A stretch of DNA of 58,406 nt, from assembly GCF_946885885.1 (NCBI RefSeq), contig NZ_CAMPHN010000006.1, positions 1 through 58,406 on the forward strand. Direction: 5' to 3'. This document shows, piece by piece, positions 35,452-44,701 of this stretch. Position numbers and translations under genes: made by a program. Position 1 is the stretch's first letter, and the number at the start of each line of letters is the position of its first letter. The notes below the pieces were generated by a model that worked only from the letters and a program-made list of their open reading frames with translations, had not been told where the DNA came from and made no database searches. This stretch comes from an uncultured Pseudomonas sp. (GTDB taxonomy: Bacteria; Pseudomonadota; Gammaproteobacteria; Pseudomonadales; Pseudomonadaceae).

Positions 35452-38400
35452 ATGTCTGATGCGCTCTGGGCCGCCCGGCTCGGCGACGATCTGCTGCACA
35501 CCACATTGCTCGCCGACATCGTCGGCGGCGTGCTGGAAGTGGCTGCCTATGCCGCCATCACCGCCGTGGCCTGTGCCGCAGTGGTCGCCGCCACCGGACT
35601 GACCGTCCTCACCGGCGGTCTCGGTGGCTTTGCCCTCGCCGCAGTAGTGGGTATCGCCGTGGGGGTCGGCATGAACAAAACCGGCTGGGACAAGGGTCTC
35701 ACGACCCTCTGTGAAGGCCTGGGCAACGCTATCTCCCCGCCCAATGTCCAGGCCAAGATCGTCACCGGCGCCAACAAGACCAAAACCAACGGCCTGCCTT
35801 CAGCGCGCGCCGCTGGCAAGCTGGGTAGCGCCGCTGCGCCGTCCGGCACCGAGCTGGAGCAGGCGCCGCCCGCCGAGGAGCCGGAGCCCGGCTTCCTCGA
35901 CATGGCCAAGAGCTTCTTCAGCGAGATGTGGCGCCCCACCGTCGCCCAGCCGGCACCCGGCGTCATCCCCTGCCCGCTGGATGCCATCGAGTGCAAGAAG
36001 CACCCACCGATGCCCGTGCAACTGCTGGCCGAAGGTTCCAGCAAGGTCAGCATCGAAGGCCAGCCGGCAGTGCGAAGCGGTGATCGCAGCACCTGCGAGG
36101 CCACGGTGGTGGAAAGCGGCAACATCTCGCCGAACGTGCGCATCGGTGGCGACGCCGTGGTGGTGCAGCCGATCCGCAGTGGCAAGACCCCCGGTATCGG
36201 CCTGGCCCTCGCCGTGCTCATGGCGCTGCGCGGCAACCCGCGCAAGCTGTGCAGCAAGCTGCCCTGCCTGGCCGCGGGTTTCGTCGGCAACATGGCCATG
36301 GGCGGTGCGACCGCCTATGCCACCAACGCAATCTCCAACGCCCTTGGTTCGGCCAGCAGCGGTGCGCCTAATCCGGTGCACGCCAGCACCGGGGCCAAGG
36401 TGCTCGGCGAAGACGACGACCTCGACTTCGTCCTGCCGGGGCTGATGCCCATCGAGTGGCAGCGCTTCTACAGCAGCCGCGACGAGCGTCGTGACGGCCT
36501 GCTGGGTGCCGGCTGGAGCCTGCCGTTCGAGATCGCCGTGCAGGTACGCGCCCACCCGGAGGGTGGCGAGGCGCTGACCTATATCGACGAGCAGGGCCGC
36601 CCCATCGAGATCGGCAGCCTGCCACCGGGCGATGCCTGCTACAGCCCGGGCGAAGGTTTGAGCTTCCGCCGCGATGACAGCGGTGCTCTGTTGGTGGAAA
36701 GCGTCGATGGCCTCTACCGCCTGTTCGAGCCCCTGCCCGAAGCGCCGCAGCGGTTGCGCCTGAGCAAGCTGGGTGATCGCAACGACAACCGCCTGCTGCT
36801 CGAATACGATGCCGCTGGCCGGTTACGCGCCGTGCGCGATGGTCACAACCAGCAGTGCATCGAACTGATTGCCGACGCCCTGCACCCGCAGCGCCTAGGC
36901 AGGGTCGAGCGCCTGCTCGCCGATGAGCGGCGCGAGGTGTTGGTCGCCTACGCCTATGACGCACAGGGCGATCTCAGCGAAGTCCGCGACGACAAGGGGC
37001 AACTGCTGCGCCGCTTCGTCTACGACAGCGGCCGGCGTCTGATCGAACACCAACGCCCCACCGGCCTGCGCTGCTTCTACGAATGGAGCGAGTTTCAGGG
37101 TGCCGATGGCCGCGAATGGCGGGTCACACGGCACTGGACCGACGACGGCGACGAGTACCTCCTGCAATACGATCTGGATGCGGGTATCACCCGGGTCACC
37201 GATGGCCTTGGCCGCGTCAGCGAACGCCACTGGAACAGCCAGTACCAGATCACCCGCTATCGCGACGCCCTCGGCCAGCTCTGGCTGTTCGAATGGAACG
37301 ACGAGCGCCAACTGCTGGCCGCCGTCGCACCGGACGGCGCGCGTTGGCAATTCGCCTATGACGAGTCCGGCAACCTCTGCGAAACCCTCGACCCAATCGG
37401 GCGCCGTGACTTCACCCAATGGCTCGGCCACTGGTCGCTGCCCGAAGCCGAGACCGACGCCGCCGGCAATGCCTGGCAGTACCGCTACGACAAGCGCGGC
37501 AACTGCATCGCCGAGATCGACCCGCTGGGCCATGTCACCCGCTACCGCTACGACACCAGCGGCCTGCCGGTGGAGATCATCGACGCCAGCGGCAAGCGCA
37601 AGACCCTGCGCTGGAACGCCCTCGGCCAGCTCACCGAGCAGGTCGACTGCTCTGGCTACCCGACGCGGTTCGCCTACGACGAGCGCGGCAACCTGGTGCA
37701 GATCACCGACGCCCTCGGCGAGATCACCCGCTACCACTACGACAGCCAGGGACGCCTGTTGCAGACGCAACTCGCCGACGGCCGATACGAGGAATTTCAA
37801 CGCGACGCCATTGGCCAGCTCAGCGCCTACCTCGATCCTGCCGGCAAACCCGTGCGCTATCGCTACGACCGCCGTGGTCAGGTGCGTCAGCGCATCGATG
37901 CCCTGGGCCGCAGCGTCGGCTTTGAATACGACACCTATGGCCGTCTGCTCGCCCTGAGCAACGAGAACGACGAGCGCTACCGCTTCACCTGGGACGTGCT
38001 CGACCGCCTCACCGCCCAGCATGACCTCGACGACAGCGCCCGCCATTACCGCTATGACCCGCAGGGTAATCTCATCGGCCTAGCCTATACCCCGGCGCCC
38101 CATGGCACCGGCCTGGGCAGTGTCCCGGAGGCGCCGCCGGCACCGATCATTCACCGCTTCGAGCGCGATGCCGTTGGCCGGATGATCGCCAAGCACACCG
38201 ATGACGGTCGCACCGAATACGCCTACGACCCACTCGACCGCCTGCTCGGCATCGATTTTATCGCCGTCGATGGCCAGGTGCAGTCGCTGGCCTTCGCCTA
38301 CGATGCCCTTGGCCAATTGCTCAGCGAGCAGAGCGCTGCTGGCGCCTTGCAGCATGCCTACGACGAGCTCGGCAACCTGCTGGAAACGCAACTGCCTGAC

Positions 38401-39891
38401 CAGCGCCGTATCCGCCGTCTGTACTACGGCAGCGGTCACCTGCAGTTGCTCAACCTGGATGATCAGTTGGTCAGCCGTTTCGAGCGCGACCGTCTGCATC
38501 GCGAGGTGCTGCGCACCCAAGGGCAGCTCGTCACCCGCAGCCAGTACGATCGCAGCGGACGCCTTACCGCGCGCCTGCGCCGGCGCCTGGAGCAACCCGT
38601 GCAGCTGCCTGCCGAAGCCGAGCGGCGCTATGCCTACGACCCCAGCGACAACCTGATCGGCCGCCTCGACCGTGATCCGGCCAGCCAGCGCGAACAGAAG
38701 CAGCAACTGCACTACGATGCCAGCGGGCGCATCATCGCCAGCCAGGACCTGATTCGCGGCAATCTGGAAACCTACAGCTACGATGCCGCCGCCAACCTGC
38801 TCCACCCGGTCGGCGGCGATGCCGCCAGCAGCGGCTGGGTGCGCCACAACAAGCTGCTCACCTACCAGGACAAGCGCTACCGCTACGACGCCTTTGGCCG
38901 CCTGGTGGAAAAACGCAGCGGCCGTCACCAGGTGCAGCGCCTGAGCTACGACGCCGAACACCGCGTGCGTGAAGTGACCAACCACGACGGTAGCCGTGTG
39001 GTCATGCACTACGATCCGCTCGGCCGGCGTATCGGTAAAAGCCACTACGATGCCCGCGGTGCTCTGCTCGGCCAGACCGACTTCACCTGGGACGGCCTAC
39101 GCCTGCTCAGCGAAACCCGCAACGGCCGGCACAGCCTCTACCTCTACGACGAAGGCAGCTACGACCCACTGGCGCGCGTCGACGGCCAGGGCGAACACGC
39201 CCGCCTGCGCTATTACCACACCGACCCCAATGGCCTACCCCAGCAGCTCACCGAAGACGACGGCCGCTGCATCTGGCAGGCCCGCTATCAGGTCTGGGGC
39301 AACACCCTTGCCGAACAGCAGGAAAGCTTCTTTGTCGAAGAGCAGAACCTGCGCTTCCAGGGCCAATACCTGGACCGCGAAACCGGGCTGCACTACAACA
39401 CCTTCAGGTTCTACGATCCGGATATCGGTCGGTTTATCAGCCCGGATCCGATTGGGTTGGCGGGTGGGATCAATCTGTTCCAGTACGCGCCGGAGCCGTT
39501 TGGGTGGGTGGATCCTTGGGGGTGGAAGTGCTGGAGTTCCTCAAGACGTAGTTATTGGAAAAACGCGGCTAAAAATTCTCCGCCTGGAAAGTTCTCTCCT
39601 CGAAATCTAAGCAGAATGCGGAGGGGGCTCGCTCCACGGATGGTCGTAAAAGTAAGATATAAAGATACGCTGACGAATAGAGTCAAAGGTCGAGTTGGCC
39701 AAGAGAGAAACATTACGGTTCCTATTGAGCTAAATCACCAATATATCCCGCAGCGCTCAGGGTCGAGCACAGTTGCACATGAGGGCTGGAACCTTCAGCC
39801 AGCTACTCCATGGGGGCACGCATCAATGGACCCATATCGAAACCTTGGATGGGATTTGCTAAAAATAGTTACCCCTGTAAATAAGTTTTAG
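35452..39891 (+). CDS. prePAAR/PAAR-RHS T6SS effector with HNH-like nuclease tip
   Basis: This 1479-aa protein begins with the prePAAR motif AARLGDDLLHT. Hydrophobic segments flank a PAAR domain (PGVIPCPLDAIECKKHPPMP to ISPNVRIGG). The RHS shell, about residues 310-1350, has many YDxxGR repeats and ends with RFISPDPIGLAGG. The self-cleavage-type motif DPWGW starts at Asp1354. The last 120 residues form the tip: ELNHQYIPQR (His1429), Asn1447 and GHASMDPYR (His1456). His-18-Asn-9-His fits an HNH metal finger, so a DNase is inferred. From about 39540 the sequence becomes clearly AT-richer than the RHS core, a sign of tip exchange. Confidence 0.92.
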   Translation: MSDALWAARLGDDLLHTTLLADIVGGVLEVAAYAAITAVACAAVVAATGLTVLTGGLGGFALAAVVGIAVGVGMNKTGWDKGLTTLCEGLGNAISPPNVQAKIVTGANKTKTNGLPSARAAGKLGSAAAPSGTELEQAPPAEEPEPGFLDMAKSFFSEMWRPTVAQPAPGVIPCPLDAIECKKHPPMPVQLLAEGSSKVSIEGQPAVRSGDRSTCEATVVESGNISPNVRIGGDAVVVQPIRSGKTPGIGLALAVLMALRGNPRKLCSKLPCLAAGFVGNMAMGGATAYATNAISNALGSASSGAPNPVHASTGAKVLGEDDDLDFVLPGLMPIEWQRFYSSRDERRDGLLGAGWSLPFEIAVQVRAHPEGGEALTYIDEQGRPIEIGSLPPGDACYSPGEGLSFRRDDSGALLVESVDGLYRLFEPLPEAPQRLRLSKLGDRNDNRLLLEYDAAGRLRAVRDGHNQQCIELIADALHPQRLGRVERLLADERREVLVAYAYDAQGDLSEVRDDKGQLLRRFVYDSGRRLIEHQRPTGLRCFYEWSEFQGADGREWRVTRHWTDDGDEYLLQYDLDAGITRVTDGLGRVSERHWNSQYQITRYRDALGQLWLFEWNDERQLLAAVAPDGARWQFAYDESGNLCETLDPIGRRDFTQWLGHWSLPEAETDAAGNAWQYRYDKRGNCIAEIDPLGHVTRYRYDTSGLPVEIIDASGKRKTLRWNALGQLTEQVDCSGYPTRFAYDERGNLVQITDALGEITRYHYDSQGRLLQTQLADGRYEEFQRDAIGQLSAYLDPAGKPVRYRYDRRGQVRQRIDALGRSVGFEYDTYGRLLALSNENDERYRFTWDVLDRLTAQHDLDDSARHYRYDPQGNLIGLAYTPAPHGTGLGSVPEAPPAPIIHRFERDAVGRMIAKHTDDGRTEYAYDPLDRLLGIDFIAVDGQVQSLAFAYDALGQLLSEQSAAGALQHAYDELGNLLETQLPDQRRIRRLYYGSGHLQLLNLDDQLVSRFERDRLHREVLRTQGQLVTRSQYDRSGRLTARLRRRLEQPVQLPAEAERRYAYDPSDNLIGRLDRDPASQREQKQQLHYDASGRIIASQDLIRGNLETYSYDAAANLLHPVGGDAASSGWVRHNKLLTYQDKRYRYDAFGRLVEKRSGRHQVQRLSYDAEHRVREVTNHDGSRVVMHYDPLGRRIGKSHYDARGALLGQTDFTWDGLRLLSETRNGRHSLYLYDEGSYDPLARVDGQGEHARLRYYHTDPNGLPQQLTEDDGRCIWQARYQVWGNTLAEQQESFFVEEQNLRFQGQYLDRETGLHYNTFRFYDPDIGRFISPDPIGLAGGINLFQYAPEPFGWVDPWGWKCWSSSRRSYWKNAAKNSPPGKFSPRNLSRMRRGLAPRMVVKVRYKDTLTNRVKGRVGQERNITVPIELNHQYIPQRSGSSTVAHEGWNLQPATPWGHASMDPYRNLGWDLLKIVTPVNKF
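39274..39499 (+). repeat. Direct repeat copy A: 3' end of the RHS core
   Basis: This 226-base stretch at the end of the rhs shell coding sequence recurs at 40890-41115, in the same orientation, with about five single-base differences. Identity stops right after the GGAGCCGT block, where the two toxin tips diverge. The spacing between copies is 1616 bases. Such homology lets tips be swapped by recombination. Confidence 0.9.
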
Positions 39892-39900
39892 GAGAAGGTC

Positions 39901-40350
39901 ATGGAAAAAGAAGAATTTGAAGATATTTTGGATGGTTTTCTAAATAAGGAAAAAAAGGCTTGCATTTTTACAGCAGGTGCGAATGTATTTGTAGATAAAC
40001 TTTACTTAGAAATTTTGCAAGATAAGCCAAAGAATCCAAAAAAGTGGCTGGCTGAGAAGTTAGAAAGAAAATTTCTCTGTTTGTCAGAGCCGCCAATTTG
40101 GAGAGGTGAGCCGGACTGGCCTTTTTATAAAGGTGAGCCGATGATTTTTATGACACAGACATCTACCACGCTAGAAAAGAACAAAGAAATTGCAGAATAT
40201 TTTCCGATAGGTGATACCGTTTACTTGTTTTCAAGTAAAAATCCTCCAAAACCAAAAGAGGGTGAGTCATGGACGACGGTTTATAAAATAGTTATTCAGG
40301 ACAATGAAAGCGGTTATGCAGAAGAGGCTAACTACTTTGATGGGGTATAG
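39901..40350 (+). CDS. Candidate immunity protein for the RHS tip (DUF1963-like)
   Basis: The protein is 149 aa. An AGGAGAAGG site lies just before the ATG, and the gene starts 9 bases after the rhs stop codon. CLSEPPIWRGEPDWPFYKGE and the following PMIFMTQ resemble the WP-x-F/PM-x-F core of DUF1963 (YwqG-like) proteins, which occur as immunity proteins in polymorphic toxin loci. Base composition matches the AT-rich toxin tip and not the RHS shell, as expected for a transferred tip-immunity cassette. No signal peptide is present, which suits neutralising a cytosolic nuclease. Confidence 0.75.
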   Translation: MEKEEFEDILDGFLNKEKKACIFTAGANVFVDKLYLEILQDKPKNPKKWLAEKLERKFLCLSEPPIWRGEPDWPFYKGEPMIFMTQTSTTLEKNKEIAEYFPIGDTVYLFSSKNPPKPKEGESWTTVYKIVIQDNESGYAEEANYFDGV

Positions 40351-40409
40351 GTGTAACTTGGAATTAGGTATTCAGTTAAGAACAGAAAAGGGATGTTCGC
40401 TTTCGAGGT

Positions 40410-40775
40410 ATGAAGAATGTTTTTGAGAAAAAGCGACTATTCGATGGCGCTGAAAATGATTTCTACGTATTCAGCTCAATATTGAATACGCTCGACTTCC
40501 GATCAGTACTCTTCGACAACCGGCATGTTCAGTATTTATGGGAACTGAATGAACAGCAGACAGATGAGCTGATAGGCCTGATTCCTGGAGCAAGAAAGCA
40601 TTTGGATTTTTCAGGCGATACTCCCGCTTATAAACAAGGAAATCTTACGCTGTATGTTCAACAGATAAATGGGCAAGGCGCCAATCATTCGGCATTCGTC
40701 GTTATAGCTGCAGGAGAAGCTCAACCATCGCGCTTCGTGATCGATCTGTGCGGCGTGTTTGTTATGACACCATGA
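40410..40775 (+). CDS. Unassigned 121-aa protein in the RHS cassette tail
   Basis: This is a soluble protein with no family recognised. It has no signal peptide or membrane segment. Mixed alpha/beta character is suggested by FYVFSSILNTLDFRSVLFDN and VQQINGQGANHSAFVVIAAG. The start lies close to a GAGG. It lies between the immunity gene of the present RHS tip and the orphan second tip. Small genes in such places are usually immunity genes left from earlier tips, so an orphan immunity role is the best guess. Confidence 0.5.
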   Translation: MKNVFEKKRLFDGAENDFYVFSSILNTLDFRSVLFDNRHVQYLWELNEQQTDELIGLIPGARKHLDFSGDTPAYKQGNLTLYVQQINGQGANHSAFVVIAAGEAQPSRFVIDLCGVFVMTP

Positions 40776-40889
40776 CACTACCTGCTTCAATGGCTCCGCC
40801 TAAAGGCCTTAGAGCAACACGTAGAAAAGGGTACGAGCGGGGCCCAAACGGCCTGCCGCCAACGGTGATATTTAGTTCGCCTCGGCCAA

Positions 40890-41115
40890 TGGCAGGCCCG
40901 CTACCAGGTCTGGGGCAACACCCTTGCCGAACAGCAGGAAAGCTTCTTCGTCGAAGAGCAGAACCTGCGCTTCCAGGGCCAATACCTGGACCGCGAAACC
41001 GGGCTGCACTACAACACCTTCAGGTTCTACGATCCGGATATCGGTCGGTTTATCAGTCCGGATCCGACTGGGTTGGCGGGAGGGATCAATCTGTTCCAGT
41101 ACGCGCCGGAGCCGT
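40890..41115 (+). repeat. Direct repeat copy B: orphan copy of the RHS core end
   Basis: This is the second copy of the 226-base RHS segment (see 39274-39499). It begins abruptly with TGGCAGGCCCGCTAC and has no start codon or RHS shell in front of it. It leads in frame into a different toxin tip. Confidence 0.9.
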
Positions 41116-41513
41116 GGAATTGGCTCGACCCATTGGGCTGGTCGTGTCGTTTGAATTATGTTGGCAGAACGCTTGGTAAAAATAGTAAAACCGGAAAGGC
41201 GGTTATCGCACGTATGCGCACTGAGGGACGTATTAGAGGTGCGGGCGCCAATATTAAGTTTAAGAGTTCTGGCGGGCAGTGGTATTCCGTTAAATGTGCT
41301 GATATGGCCCACAAAACAGATGCGGTCCGTTATTGGAACCAGACCGGAGGCTTTCACGGGGCCACGTCAAAAGAAGTCCGCGCATAGATGCGTGACTCGA
41401 ATAATTACGAGTTGGAGTATTTTTCACATAATCGCTCTAAAGGTGGAGCGTTTGGCAGGTACCAAGGAAGGAGGGTTAATGAAAGAGGCTATAGGGCGGC
41501 GGTTGTCTATTGA
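40890..41513 (+). pseudogene. Orphan rhs C-terminal tip, interrupted by an in-frame amber codon
   Basis: The frame encodes the end of an RHS shell (RFISPDPTGLAGG, DPLGW) followed by a second toxin tip beginning RLNYVGRTLGKNSKTGKAV. The tip reads CADMAHKTDAVRYWNQTGGF and SKEVRA, then meets TAG at 41385-41387. It continues in frame with MRDSNNYELEYFSHNRSKGG before the stop at 41511. This order (MAHK-DAV-WWN, S-EVR-FM-D-NNY-L, NRS-G) recalls GHE/ENDO-VII-like polymorphic toxin nucleases, in which a Phe precedes the Met, so TAG seems to replace that codon. The remnant also lacks a start and a shell. It is a displaced tip and is probably inactive. Confidence 0.78.
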
Positions 41514-41727
41514 GTGCAATCGGCTTGGACTGACCGTGACAAAAGCGGCAGCAGACGCAGGGTGTAGCCGCCGCACTTGGTGCTACTACGAAAGCGGATC
41601 AACGATGCCGGACGCTGTTATTCTCAATCGACTGGATGCAATGGGCTTCGATGTGATGTTTATCATCACAGGCCGCCGAACTCGCCAGATGCTAGATGTT
41701 CCAGCTATGAACCATCCCATAGACTAG
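41479..41727 (+). CDS. Small helix-turn-helix (XRE/Cro-type) regulator
   Basis: The protein is 82 aa from the ATG at 41479, with GGAGGG upstream. RLGLTVTKAAADAGCSRRTW followed by CYYESGSTMPD is a Cro/C1-type helix-turn-helix with the usual YE-G--MPD turn. The end, FDVMFIITGRR, is typical of phage-like XRE proteins. It overlaps the last bases of the orphan toxin tip in another frame. It could regulate the cassette genes or be a phage-derived remnant. No partner gene is visible. Confidence 0.75.
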   Translation: MKEAIGRRLSIECNRLGLTVTKAAADAGCSRRTWCYYESGSTMPDAVILNRLDAMGFDVMFIITGRRTRQMLDVPAMNHPID

Positions 41728-41807
41728 TGCTGGGCAAGATCAGGGTAGGTTGGGGCCCAACTGGCGGACAAGCCTACGGCATGCCCACCCTCGATTTCGC
41801 AGTCCTC

Positions 41808-42725
41808 TCAGTCCGGCAGCGGTTCCGTCCATAGGCTCAGGTCGAGCCGGTGCTCTGCGCCGGGGGCCAGGGTCAAGATGTCGCTCATGACATTGGCGTG
41901 CTCGATGCAGAGCATGCCGGTCCAGGCATCGTCGGCGAATTGCGACAGGCGCCGGGCCTTGTCGATCCAGGGATTCCACAGCACCGCCGAGCTGGAGCCG
42001 CTGCTATGCATGCAAATGCGCCGCTGCCAGAGCGGGTCGAGGATACCGAGCTGTGCAGGGGTGTCCAGGTAGATGCGGTCGGTCTCGCCGGCGAAGCCGA
42101 GGGGGCCGTCCTGCGCGCGCTGCTGCCAATCCTCCAGGGTTTCCAGATAATGGCAGCCTTGCAAGCCGTCGACCCTGACCTGGTGGATATCGCTCACCGC
42201 GAAGTAGCTGTGCAGCGCCTGGCTGATCGCCACGGGGGTGTCGCCGAGGTTGCGGTTGCTCAGTTGCAGATGCAGTTTGTCGTCGAGCTGAATGCGCAGT
42301 TTCAACTCGACCGCATGGGGCCAGGCCGGCAACGGTTGTTCGGCGCTGTTGTAGACGAATTCGAGGCTGACACCGTCGTCCTGCTGGTCGATGCCGAGCA
42401 GTTGCCATTCCAGGCCGCGTACCAGACCGTGGGCCGGCGCCGCTGCGCTGTCCCGGTACATGGCCCGTACCGCCTCGGGGTTGCGGCGCAGGTCGCCGAA
42501 CCAGGGCCAGCATAGCGGCACGCCACCGCGCACGCTCTGGCCGCGGTTGAATTCGGCTTGCTCGCTCAGCCAGATCAGCGGCCGCTCGCCATGCCGTTGG
42601 TAGCTGAGGATCTGTGCGCCCTGCTGGGCGATCAGCAGTTCCGCATTGGCCGTGCGTACGCGCCAGCAGGCCAGTTCGTTCATATCCACCCGCTCGATCT
42701 GCGGGCGTTGTTCGGCGCCGTTCAT
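41808..42725 (-). CDS. D-hexose-6-phosphate epimerase (YeaD family)
   Basis: This 305-aa protein has the galactose-mutarotase-like fold: ELLIAQQGAQILSYQRHGER, LIWLSEQAEFNRGQSVRGGV, PLCWPWFG, HGLVRGLEW (His99-type catalytic region), ALHSYFAVSDI and VLWNPW. YeaD-type enzymes interconvert alpha and beta forms of glucose-6-phosphate. AAGGAG precedes the ATG (42725). It is cytoplasmic and stands alone, convergent with the RHS cassette and divergent from the transporter operon at 42864. Confidence 0.9.
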   Translation of the reverse strand: MNGAEQRPQIERVDMNELACWRVRTANAELLIAQQGAQILSYQRHGERPLIWLSEQAEFNRGQSVRGGVPLCWPWFGDLRRNPEAVRAMYRDSAAAPAHGLVRGLEWQLLGIDQQDDGVSLEFVYNSAEQPLPAWPHAVELKLRIQLDDKLHLQLSNRNLGDTPVAISQALHSYFAVSDIHQVRVDGLQGCHYLETLEDWQQRAQDGPLGFAGETDRIYLDTPAQLGILDPLWQRRICMHSSGSSSAVLWNPWIDKARRLSQFADDAWTGMLCIEHANVMSDILTLAPGAEHRLDLSLWTEPLPD

Positions 42726-42863
42726 GGTCGCTCCTTATCGGGGTTCGGCAGAAAGTGTGAACCGCCATGCCGGCAAAGACCAGCCGACGGTGTCATACAC
42801 TGACCTGGCGCATTGTTGCGGTGTTCCCAGTGTCCTAGGCTGAGTGCACCGAGGAGCTGATAA

Positions 42864-44005
42864 ATGCGCAAGTTATTCATCGCCGTGCCGCTATTGTTGG
42901 GCCTGGCCGCGGCGTTCTGGTGGTGGAGCCGGCCACAACCGTTGCCGGTGCCTTTGCTGACGGTGGAACGCGGCCCGGTGGAAACCCTGGTGGCGAATAC
43001 CCGCGCCGGCACGCTCAAGGCCTGCCGGCGGACGTTACTGTCGTTCAATCAAGGCGGTCAGGTGAGCGAGCGTCTGGTCGAGGAGGGGCAGCGAGTCGAG
43101 GCCGGGCAAGTGTTGATGCGCCTGCGCCAGGACCAATTGCAGGCGCGGGTGCGCGAAGTCGAGGCGCGCTTGCAGGGTCTGGCCAACCAGAGCCAGCAGC
43201 GTTGCTTGCAGGCCGGGCTGGAGCAGCGCGACCACGAGCGTCTGGCGCGCCTGCAAGCCCGGCAATTGGTCGCCGAGGACCGGGTCGATCAGAGCGCCAC
43301 CCGCGCCCGTCTGTCCGCACTGGCCTGCGACGCCGCCGCATCGAGCGTGCGCGAAACCGAGGCCAGCCTGGCGCTGCAGCGGGCGCTGCTCGATCAGGCC
43401 ACCCTGCGCGCACCGTTCGCCGGCATAGTCGCCGAGATCAACGGCGAAGTCGGCGAGTTCGTCACCCCCTCGCCGCCGGGCATCCCGACGCCCCCAGCGG
43501 TGGATCTGATCGACGACAGCTGCCTGTATGTCGAAGCCCCGATCGACGAGGTGGACGCCGCCCGGGTGCGTCCGGGCATGCCGGTGCGCATCGGTCTGGA
43601 CGCTTTTCGCGGTCAGCATTTCACCGGCAAGGTCAGTCGTATCGCGCCTTTTGTGCGCGACCTCGAACGTCAGGCGCGTACCGTCGATATCGAAGTGCGC
43701 TTCGCCCCGGAACCCACCGAGCTGGCGTTGTTGACCGGCTATAGCGCCGATGTGGAAATCATCATCGAGCAGCACCCCGACGCCCTGCGTATTCCCACCG
43801 AAAGCCTGTTGCAGGGCGACCGGGTGCTGCGCTACGACGCCGCGGCCGGGGTGCTGCATGAGGTGCGGCTGGATACCGGCCTGGCCAATTGGCGCTGGAC
43901 CGAGGTGCTGGCCGGGCTGGCCGAGGGCGAGCGGATCGTCGCCAATCTCGAACAGGAAGCGCTGGCCGATGGCGTGGCGGCGATCCCCGAGGACGAGGCT
44001 GCGCG

Positions 44006-44009
<4 letters not shown>
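42864..44009 (+). CDS. HlyD/RND-type periplasmic adaptor of an ABC exporter
   Basis: This 381-aa protein has one N-terminal membrane anchor (FIAVPLLLGLAAAFWWW). The lipoyl half-motifs VSERLVEEGQRVEAGQVLMR and LRAPFAGIVAEINGEVGEFV flank a coiled-coil hairpin (about residues 90-170). The beta-barrel part follows with VEAPIDEVDAARVRPGMPVR. The stop codon overlaps the ATPase start. With the next three genes it forms a MacAB-like export or efflux system. The substrate is not readable. GAGGAG lies before the ATG. Confidence 0.92.

Positions 44010-44687
<678 letters not shown>

Positions 44688-44701
<14 letters not shown>

Noticed and set aside
40748..41179. Plus-strand ORF of 143 codons over the orphan RHS repeat
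   Set aside because: It reads the RHS repeat in the wrong frame. The repeat's own frame continues into the toxin tip.
41479..41727. Reading the HTH gene as evidence of a prophage
   Set aside because: No integrase, capsid, lysis or tail genes outside the T6SS are present, so a single HTH protein is not enough.
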